Position numbers and translations under genes: made by a program. From positions 1,426,001 to 1,490,000 of the forward strand of contig NZ_BAABGX010000002.1 in assembly GCF_039541795.1 (NCBI RefSeq): a DNA stretch of 64,000 bases, in the 5' to 3' direction. The stretch is from Nibribacter koreensis (GTDB lineage Bacteria > Bacteroidota > Bacteroidia > Cytophagales > Hymenobacteraceae). The notes under the pieces are model-generated. The model was not told the origin of the DNA. It did not search any database and saw only the letters and a program-made list of their open reading frames with translations. Below, piece by piece: positions 53,076 to 59,524 of this stretch (the stretch's first letter is position 1; each line of letters begins with the position of its first letter).

Positions 53076-53507
53076 ATGAAAATTGCACTAGGCGGCGATC
53101 ATGCTGGTTTTCAATACAAAGAGCTACTCAAGACGCAGTTAGAGGAATTGGGGCATGAGATGAAGGATTTCGGACCTTTCTCTGAGGAGTCTGTAGACTA
53201 CCCAGACTTTGTGCACCCATTGTCAAGTGCCGTAGAAAAGCAGGAATATGACCTGGGTATCTTGATCTGCGGAAGCGGAAACGGCGTGGCCATGACGGCC
53301 AACAAGCACGCCGGTATCAGAGCTGCCCTCTGCTGGAACAAAGAGCTAGCCGAGCTGGCAAAGTCCCATAACAATGCCAACGTGCTATGCATTCCGGCAA
53401 GGTTTGTATCTGAGGAAATAGCCAAGGACATGGTAGCGGCATTTTTGTCTACACCCTTTGAGGGCGGACGCCATCAGAACAGAGTGGCTAAGATTGCCTG
53501 CTCCTAA
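53076..53507 (+). CDS. rpiB: Ribose 5-phosphate isomerase B
   Basis: A 143-residue enzyme of the pentose phosphate pathway. GGDHAGFQYKE at the N-terminus and the active-site Cys in ILICGSGNGVAMTANKH are diagnostic, with a conserved basic tail (GGRHQNRVAKI). Third gene of the glyA-tatC-rpiB operon. A long perfect palindrome lies 23 bp after the stop and may end the transcript. Confidence 0.96.
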   Translation: MKIALGGDHAGFQYKELLKTQLEELGHEMKDFGPFSEESVDYPDFVHPLSSAVEKQEYDLGILICGSGNGVAMTANKHAGIRAALCWNKELAELAKSHNNANVLCIPARFVSEEIAKDMVAAFLSTPFEGGRHQNRVAKIACS

Positions 53508-53530
53508 GCGGTAGATCTATTTACAAGGCA

Positions 53531-53578
53531 AAAGCCGTTTTTGGCCTGATTTCCTGAAATCAGGCCAAAAACGGCTTT
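53531..53578. repeat. 38-bp intergenic palindrome, copy 20, perfect with 23-bp arms
   Basis: The left arm starts AAAGCCGTTTTTGG and ends GATTTC; the right arm is its exact complement across a 2-nt centre. The GATTT / AAATC pair replaces the usual GTTTT / AAAAC, a compensated change. It lies between convergent genes. Confidence 0.95.
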
Positions 53579-53579
53579 C

Positions 53580-53888
53580 TTAATTAATGGATGATATAAA
53601 TGCTGAGAGTATCAGAGTAGGTTTACTACCTACTTCTAGTTTTCTATAATTGACGAACGCAGTACATTCAAATAAAGCCTCAAGTATTTCAGGTGCACGG
53701 GTTTTTAACAATTTACAGTTTTCAATTTGGATTAAGATTGGCTCTTCTTCAGACATCTCATCTACGCAGTCAATCCAAGCGTTCATGTTTTCTCCATAAT
53801 AATCAGGGAATCCTAAGACGTGTTTAATTTCCTTGTGGAAGGAGTCCCAATCCGCTATGTTTTCTCCTTTTAGATAGAAGCTTTTCAT
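53580..53888 (-). CDS. Barstar family protein (orphan)
   Basis: A 102-residue protein with the barstar core: KGENIADWDSFHKEIKHVLG followed by FPDYYGENMNAWIDCVDEM. Barstars inhibit the ribonuclease barnase and related toxins by covering the active site. No ribonuclease gene is adjacent, so it may be an immunity gene kept against toxins from other cells. AT-richer than its neighbours. Confidence 0.88.
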   Translation of the reverse strand: MKSFYLKGENIADWDSFHKEIKHVLGFPDYYGENMNAWIDCVDEMSEEEPILIQIENCKLLKTRAPEILEALFECTAFVNYRKLEVGSKPTLILSAFISSIN

Positions 53889-53913
53889 GTGGGTGGCTAA
53901 GATAGAAGAAGAG

Positions 53914-55326
53914 TTACCTCACCCGCTTATACACCAACCCGTTCTCTAGGCGCTCATAGCGGTTAAACAAAGCAGGAAGTTTGTACTGTAACTCAGGCAT
54001 GAGGCCTTGCTGGTCTATGATATAAGTGGGCGGCGCTTTGCGTAGGTCTTGATAGATGGTAAAGAGCGCATCATACTTGGCCAGGTGCCCAAAGTAGGGC
54101 TGAGCCAGATCCCAGCGCAGGAAAGGAGATCCTAGGCTGTTCTGCTGGTAATAGTTTAAATCTGAGCCCAGCACCAGAAGACGTTCATCTTTGACCTGTT
54201 GGTATTTGGGTAGATCGCTTACTTGGATTAGTTCTGGTTGAATGCCTAAAGTGGAATATACCAAACCTAATGGATTAAAGCGCATAAAGAGCGCGCCTGC
54301 CAATAAGACCAGAAAAAAGACCTCATTGATCAACACCTTCTTACCCGTCCATTGGGTGAACAGAAATACCCCAAAATAGGCAATGATAGGCATGAACAAA
54401 ATTAAGCCTTTGGCAGACCCGTCATGACCACTCACCAGCACCAACCCCGTTACAATGAGCCAGATGAGCATAAACTGCAAGAAACGCGCCTGGTAGTTTA
54501 AGCCTAAGTTGACCAGTGGCAAGGTAATCAAGGCCAACGCCAGTACGCCCAAAGGAATAGAGCCTACCTTCAATACCTGCACAATAGGCAATACAAACGT
54601 GAACTTGAACTGCCAGGACCAAGCCAGGCCCAACTCCAGGAACGGCATCAATGAGTCTTGGTACAGAAAGTACGTGATGGCCACGCTAAACGGGAAAACG
54701 AAGCCCGTAATGAGCAAAAGCGTGCTTCTGACCGCGCTGGAGGCAAAGTAGATGATGGCAAAAAAGCCTAACACCAAGAACCAGATAAAAGGCAAGTAGC
54801 ATAGCGCCGCCAAACCCAGCATGAAGCCTGCCTTGAACAACCGCTGCGCATTGGAGCCATCCTTAGAGATGGCCGTCAAACTATAGACGCCCAGCAAGAC
54901 AAACGTATGGCCGAAAAGCAACGGCGACAGTACATCCAACTCAAAAAAGACGCTGCTGAACACCAGATAGAACAATGCCGGCAAAAAAGACTTCTGGGGG
55001 TGGACCTGGTTTCTGTTGAAGATGAAATTGAGCAAGAAGGCCTGGTAGAGGGTCAAGAACAAAGCCACCAAGCGGTGCGCCAGATAAGACTTCCCAAAGA
55101 AAGCGTCCAGCCATTTGTACAACCCGGCGGTGAGCGGCGCGGTGGTGTCATAGACGTCCTGGTACATGGTAAAACCAGCTTGCAGGCGCTCGCCCAAGAG
55201 CACGTGGTGCAACTCTGTAAGGGTGGCAGGCAAACCAAAGAATAGCAACGGTAGCCGAATCAAGAGAAACAGCAACACCAGCACTACCCACCTGGAGGGA
55301 AACAAACTACGGAAGAAACGTATCAA
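53914..55326 (-). CDS. DUF6427-like polytopic membrane protein
   Basis: A ~470-residue protein with about ten or more membrane helices. The TTG at 55326 gives MIRFFRSLFPSRW when read as a start, matching how I remember DUF6427 homologues beginning; an upstream ATG at 55491 would overlap rbfA and is less likely. A loop near the N-terminus (LTELHHVLLGERLQAG ... YQDVYDTTAPLTAGLY) resembles glycosyltransferase-like membrane proteins. Function unknown. Confidence 0.78.
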   Translation of the reverse strand: MIRFFRSLFPSRWVVLVLLFLLIRLPLLFFGLPATLTELHHVLLGERLQAGFTMYQDVYDTTAPLTAGLYKWLDAFFGKSYLAHRLVALFLTLYQAFLLNFIFNRNQVHPQKSFLPALFYLVFSSVFFELDVLSPLLFGHTFVLLGVYSLTAISKDGSNAQRLFKAGFMLGLAALCYLPFIWFLVLGFFAIIYFASSAVRSTLLLITGFVFPFSVAITYFLYQDSLMPFLELGLAWSWQFKFTFVLPIVQVLKVGSIPLGVLALALITLPLVNLGLNYQARFLQFMLIWLIVTGLVLVSGHDGSAKGLILFMPIIAYFGVFLFTQWTGKKVLINEVFFLVLLAGALFMRFNPLGLVYSTLGIQPELIQVSDLPKYQQVKDERLLVLGSDLNYYQQNSLGSPFLRWDLAQPYFGHLAKYDALFTIYQDLRKAPPTYIIDQQGLMPELQYKLPALFNRYERLENGLVYKRVR

Positions 55327-55410
55327 GAGGGAACGCAGAAGAGCCGGCCCACAAAGAGGACGGCGGTTTGTGAAGTAAAAATGTGAAATTAATGCGATAT
55401 TTGTCGAACC

Positions 55411-55884
55411 ATGGATAGTAAACGCCAACAAAAATTCGCCCGACTGATACAAAAAGAGCTGGCTGAAATCTTTCAGCGAGACGTTTCTCACTTGTTTCAG
55501 GGGTCCTATATATCAATAAGCGGAGTACGCGTGTCACCAGATTTGGGCGTGGCCAAGACGCATTTGAGCTTTCTGCTCAACCCCAACGGCAAAGATCTGC
55601 TCAAAGAGATACAGTTTCATACCAAGACCATTCGGCATGAGCTGGCCAAGCGCATCAGAAACCAGGTGCGCGTAGTGCCCGAGTTGATTTTCTACATAGA
55701 TGAAAGCGCTGAGTACGCTGCCAAGATGGACAAGATCATTTCGCAGCTAGACATTCCCGGCGAATCCAAAGAAGACCCTACCAACCCGTTCCATTCTCCA
55801 GAAGATGAGGAGGAAGACGACTTCTATGACGAAGACGAAGACCTGGAGAACGAGGAAGAGGACGAAGACACCCGCGACCGCTAG
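55411..55884 (+). CDS. rbfA: Ribosome-binding factor A
   Basis: A 157-residue protein with a KH-type fold (QKFARLIQKELAEIFQRD ... YISISGVRVSPDLGVAKTHLS) that helps mature the 16S rRNA 5' end in the small subunit. The C-terminal ~35 residues are an unusually acidic tail (DEEEDDFYDEDEDLENEEE). Followed 41 bp later by a methyltransferase gene. Confidence 0.93.
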   Translation: MDSKRQQKFARLIQKELAEIFQRDVSHLFQGSYISISGVRVSPDLGVAKTHLSFLLNPNGKDLLKEIQFHTKTIRHELAKRIRNQVRVVPELIFYIDESAEYAAKMDKIISQLDIPGESKEDPTNPFHSPEDEEEDDFYDEDEDLENEEEDEDTRDR

Positions 55885-55925
55885 ACTGCGCCGTCGCTCA
55901 CCAAGCCTGAGATACTAAACCCAAC

Positions 55926-56738
55926 ATGCAGTACGATCCTATCAAGCGCGTCTTAGGTGACGCGTTCAATAAAACCCCATTCCTGCGCAAGGTTTTCTAC
56001 AACCTGCTAGACTTGCTTTTACTTAGAACCTGGCACATTCACAAAGAACTGAGAGCCTGGGGAAAAGGCAGACGCCAACAACCGCTTCAGATCCTGGATG
56101 CGGGGTCTGGCTTCGGGCAGTATTCTTACTACCTAACTGGCATGAGCGAGAAATGGCGCGTGTTGGCCGTAGACGTGAAGGATGAGCAGATTGCAGACTG
56201 CACCAACTTCTTCCAGAAGATCAACCGCCGCAACGTGATCTTCCGCAAGGAGGACCTGGTGACCTACCGCGAGCCGCAGGAGACCTTTGACCTGGTCCTT
56301 TCTGTAGACGTGATGGAGCATATCTTAGAAGACGTAGAAGTGTTCAAGAACTTCTACGCCTCTATGAAGCCCGGCGGAATGGTGTTGATTTCTACGCCTT
56401 CAGACCAAGGTGGCTCAGACGTGCACGGTGATGATGAGAGCTCCTTCATTGAAGAGCACGTGCGCGACGGCTACAACATTCAAGAGATACAAAACAAATT
56501 GAAGAGTGCTGGCTTTAGCCGTACAGAGGCGCATTATTCCTACGGCACGCCGGGCAAGATTTCCTGGCGCCTGAGCATGAAGTACCCTATCTTGATGCTG
56601 GGCGCTTCTAAGCTGTTCTTTGTCATTTTGCCATTCTATTATTTGATAGTATACCCGTTCTGTCTGGTATTAAACTGGCTGGACACCAACACCCGGCATG
56701 AAACAGGCACGGGATTGATTGTGAAAGCCTGGAAATAG
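55926..56738 (+). CDS. Class I SAM-dependent methyltransferase with C-terminal membrane-like helix
   Basis: A 270-residue protein. Motif I is QILDAGSGFGQYSYYLTGM, followed by AVDVKDEQI and the post-motif LVLSVDVMEHILEDVEVF and LKPGG-type MKPGGMVLIS. Near the C-terminus is a hydrophobic stretch (LFFVILPFYYLIVYPFCLVL). Substrate unknown; the hydrophobic tail suggests a membrane-linked lipid or quinone-like substrate. Possibly cotranscribed with rbfA. Confidence 0.9.
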   Translation: MQYDPIKRVLGDAFNKTPFLRKVFYNLLDLLLLRTWHIHKELRAWGKGRRQQPLQILDAGSGFGQYSYYLTGMSEKWRVLAVDVKDEQIADCTNFFQKINRRNVIFRKEDLVTYREPQETFDLVLSVDVMEHILEDVEVFKNFYASMKPGGMVLISTPSDQGGSDVHGDDESSFIEEHVRDGYNIQEIQNKLKSAGFSRTEAHYSYGTPGKISWRLSMKYPILMLGASKLFFVILPFYYLIVYPFCLVLNWLDTNTRHETGTGLIVKAWK

Positions 56739-56789
56739 CAGAAACCTTCTCTTAATGAGGCGGTTCTTACTAGCAGAGAAGGACGAAGG

Positions 56790-56827
56790 CGTTTTTGGCT
56801 TGTTTTCCGGAAAACAGGCTAAAAACG
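56790..56827. repeat. 38-bp intergenic palindrome, copy 21
   Basis: Centre TTTTCCGGAAAA; a near-perfect dyad in the gap before the GNAT gene. Confidence 0.9.
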
Positions 56828-56912
56828 CGTAAGCCGACTTAGGTTTTGACAACAGCCAGAGAAAGCCTACCTTCGACGATTATTGTCAAGGTCCCCCTAA
56901 TTCTTACAAGTT

Positions 56913-57383
56913 ATGATAGAGTTAGTTAGAACAGATTCAGGTAACCAGGATTTTGCAGAACTGGTGTTTCTGCTGGATGCCGAACTCCATGTACGGGACG
57001 GAGACGATCATTCTTTCTTTGCGCAGTTCAACAAGATTGACGCCATTAAGCAGGTAGTGGTGGCCTACCAGGACGAGCAGCCCGTAGGGTGCGGTGCCTT
57101 CAAGCCGTTTAGTTTTGGTGTGGCCGAAGTCAAGCGCATGTTTGTACAGCCAGAGTTCAGGGGCTTGGGCATTGCCGGACAGATCTTGCAGGAACTGGAA
57201 AGCTGGGCCTCAGAGCTAGATTTTAAGCACTTGGTGCTGGAGACGGGCAAGGCCATGCCAGAAGCCATCAGGCTGTACACCAAAAGCGGCTATGAAGTCA
57301 TTCCCAACTACGGGCAGTACGCCAACATTGAAACCAGCGTGTGCATGAAAAAAGAGCTGCAACTAGAAAATGCTAGCCGGTAA
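56913..57383 (+). CDS. GNAT family N-acetyltransferase
   Basis: A 156-residue protein with the acetyl-CoA loop VQPEFRGLGIAGQILQELE and the later LVLETGKAMPEAIRLYTKSGYEVI. It resembles small GNATs with a Gly-Asp start region (DAELHVRDGDDHSFFAQF). Substrate unknown. Confidence 0.92.
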   Translation: MIELVRTDSGNQDFAELVFLLDAELHVRDGDDHSFFAQFNKIDAIKQVVVAYQDEQPVGCGAFKPFSFGVAEVKRMFVQPEFRGLGIAGQILQELESWASELDFKHLVLETGKAMPEAIRLYTKSGYEVIPNYGQYANIETSVCMKKELQLENASR

Positions 57384-57481
57384 TCAATTGACGGGCTTTA
57401 AGATAGAAGCATAACTTGCCAGAATACAGAACCCTTTGTCACCAAAACAGTACACGCAACCTGAATAGCCCGTAAAGCCGT

Positions 57482-57515
57482 TCACTCAATCATTCAATCA
57501 CTCCTTCACTCATTC
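57482..57515 (+). repeat. CACTCAATCATTCAATC word before the LolC/E-like permease start
   Basis: The same 32-nt word as at 27641-27674, here 9 nt upstream of the ATG at 57525 and on the coding strand. Confidence 0.8.
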
Positions 57516-57524
57516 CCCTTTTAG

Positions 57525-58748
57525 ATGAACGTTGCCCTTTTTATCGCGAAGCGGTACTTCTTCACCAAGAAGAAGCGCAACATCATCAACATCATCTCCA
57601 TTATTGCCATGATTGGCGTGGGCGTAGGCACCATGGCCCTCATTGTGGTGCTGTCTGTGTTCAACGGCCTAGAGGATTTGATAAGGTCCCTGTACGGTAA
57701 GTTTGACCCCGAAATCAAAATCACCTCTGTAGAAGGCAAATCCTTTGAAACCGATGCCGCCTTTCTGGAGAGAATCAGAAAAACACCCGGCGTGGTCCTG
57801 CTCACCGAGGTCATAGAAGACAACGCCTTGCTCCGCTACAATGACCGCCAAATGGTAGTAAAGGTGAAAGGTGTCAGTGACAACTACCACAAGCAGAACC
57901 AAATAGACTCTGCCATTGTAGACGGCGATCACCGCCTCAAGCGTGGCGAACAGCAATACGCGCTCATTGGACGCGGCGTGCAATACCAACTATCTATTAG
58001 ACCAGAGAATCCGTTCTCACCGTTGCAGTTCATGTATCCCAAGGCGGGCAAGAAAGTCACCTTGAACCCAGAGAACGCCTTCAGGCAGTTGGGTATTCAG
58101 GCAGGCGGGGTCTTCGCCATTGAGCGGCAGTATGATGACCAATACGTGTTTGTGCCGCTAGACTTCGCGCAGGAACTGCTAGGCTATGAGAATAAGCGCA
58201 CGGCCCTTGAGGTGAAGGCAGACTCGCCAGGAAACATTGACAAAGTCAAGAACGCCCTGCAAGAAAAGCTGGGACCGGCCTTTCAAGTACAGAACAGCGA
58301 AGAACAGCACGTGAGCCTCTTGCGCGCTGTCAAGGTAGAAAAGCTGTTTGTGTTTGTGACCTTTACGTTTGTCCTGCTCATCGCGTCCATCAACATTTTC
58401 TTCTCCCTGTCCATGCTGGTGCTGGATAAGCAGAAAGACATTGCCATTCTAGCGTCTATGGGTGCCGACCCGGGCACCATTAGAAAGATATTCCTACTAG
58501 AGGGCGCAATCGTGGCCTTTACAGGAGCGGTGGTAGGCTTGGTGATTGGCGGAGGCATCTGCTGGGCGCAACAGACCTTCGGGATTGTGTCCATGGGCAT
58601 GACTACCTCAGTGGTAGAAGCCTATCCGGTACTCATGCGCGTAGAGGATTTTCTGTTCACGGCCGCCGCCATTATTGTCATCACCCTACTGGTTTCCATA
58701 AGACCGGCCCGCAAAGCCGCCTCTCTTTCCATCAGAGACAATCTCTAA
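57525..58748 (+). CDS. LolC/LolE-like ABC transporter permease (FtsX/MacB family)
   Basis: A 407-residue permease with one N-terminal membrane helix (IINIISIIAMIGVGVGTMALIVVLSVFNGLE read in parts), a large periplasmic domain (residues ~45-270) and three C-terminal helices of FtsX type (VFVTFTFVLLIASINIFFSLSMLVLDKQKDIAIL in parts, ending PARKAASLSIRDNL). LolCE releases lipoproteins from the inner membrane toward the outer membrane. No ATPase subunit gene is adjacent. Confidence 0.9.
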   Translation: MNVALFIAKRYFFTKKKRNIINIISIIAMIGVGVGTMALIVVLSVFNGLEDLIRSLYGKFDPEIKITSVEGKSFETDAAFLERIRKTPGVVLLTEVIEDNALLRYNDRQMVVKVKGVSDNYHKQNQIDSAIVDGDHRLKRGEQQYALIGRGVQYQLSIRPENPFSPLQFMYPKAGKKVTLNPENAFRQLGIQAGGVFAIERQYDDQYVFVPLDFAQELLGYENKRTALEVKADSPGNIDKVKNALQEKLGPAFQVQNSEEQHVSLLRAVKVEKLFVFVTFTFVLLIASINIFFSLSMLVLDKQKDIAILASMGADPGTIRKIFLLEGAIVAFTGAVVGLVIGGGICWAQQTFGIVSMGMTTSVVEAYPVLMRVEDFLFTAAAIIVITLLVSIRPARKAASLSIRDNL

Positions 58749-58759
58749 TTCCTGAATTC

Positions 58760-58797
58760 CGTTTTTAGCCTCTTTCCTGGGAAATAGCCCAAAACAG
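58760..58797. repeat. 38-bp intergenic palindrome, copy 22 (decayed)
   Basis: CGTTTTTAGCC on the left; the right arm has lost an A and its terminal CG. Confidence 0.75.
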
Positions 58798-58799
58798 AA

Positions 58800-58965
58800 A
58801 AGCACCGTCCCTTCTTCCTAAAGGAAAAGGTTAGGATGAGGGGGCTGGCGTGAAGGTTTTGTAGAGACTAGGCACTGCCTCGTCTCCCACACATTGCCTT
58901 CTTTTGCAAGGTTTATCTGCCGGTGTGAACACCCCCATCCGCCCCTCAAGGGTGGAGCCTGCAAC
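58800..58965. repeat. Compound intergenic repeat, locus 2
   Basis: Read on the minus strand it repeats the order of 42938-43160: CCCTTGAGGGGCGG, GGGGGTGTTCACAC, the GAGAC palindrome (58860-58887), then CCCCTCATCCTAACCTT. It lacks the C-rich hairpin of locus 1. No gene. Confidence 0.68.
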
Positions 58966-59401
58966 TTGTAACGTCCTTGGCACAGACGCTCGCAGGTCCT
59001 GCCGGACGCTACGAAGTCCTTTGAGCAGAGGCCTTTGCTACCCGCACCCAATCCAGTCTTTCCGATGAGTCGCCTAAGCAGGTTGCCGCCTCTGACAGGC
59101 CAGCGTTAACTACAAAGCAAAACATGTCAATTACCAAGAAAGTAGCCATGCAAAGGAGGCAAGCTGGTACAGCGCGAGGCGGGAAGACGGGGCCCCGCGG
59201 CCGTGAGCGCTTAACGGTGAGGATGAAACAAGGCGGCATAAGGGCATCGGAAGAAAGAACCTTCTCAGGCATAGCCAACGGAAGTGCATAAGATATTACA
59301 GGCGGGAAGGCGGTTGTGGTTGTTGGTGATAACACCAACAACGGCAGGAGCTCAAAAGAGTGAGACATCAAATAGCAATAGACAATCAACAATCACAAAC
59401 C
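58966..59401. other. Gene-free stretch between compound repeat locus 2 and palindrome copy 23
   Basis: About 436 bp without a convincing gene. It has a GC-rich core (59180-59220, around GGGGCCCCGCGGCC) and an A-rich end. Open frames on both strands are low-complexity and unlike neighbouring proteins. It may be another unit of the repeat class or a gene remnant. Confidence 0.5.
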
Positions 59402-59439
59402 CGTTTTTCGCCTATTTTCCAGAAAACAAGCCAAAAACG
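59402..59439. repeat. 38-bp intergenic palindrome, copy 23
   Basis: Second copy in the permease-polA gap, upstream of the polA promoter. Confidence 0.85.
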
Positions 59440-59486
59440 CTTTCTCCTAACCTTCTGCCGAGTCTTCAGTTTAATAAACATCATCG

Positions 59487-59517
59487 TTGCACAGCAGACG
59501 CATTGCTTGTACCTTCG
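59487..59517 (+). promoter_or_regulatory. Candidate promoter of polA
   Basis: TTG (59487-59489), 20 nt, then TACCTTCG (59510-59517), a one-mismatch -7 box 7 nt before the ATG at 59525. Confidence 0.6.
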
Positions 59518-59524
59518 CTAGCCT

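Noticed and set aside
55327..55491. Longer N-terminus of the DUF6427-like gene from ATG 55491
   Set aside because: It would overlap rbfA on the opposite strand and adds non-membrane residues; the TTG at 55326 gives an expected N-terminus.
59009..59392. 127-codon minus-strand open frame
   Set aside because: Low-complexity sequence, lies in the repeat-rich gap, has no recognisable domain and overlaps a similarly long open frame on the other strand. Treated as non-coding.
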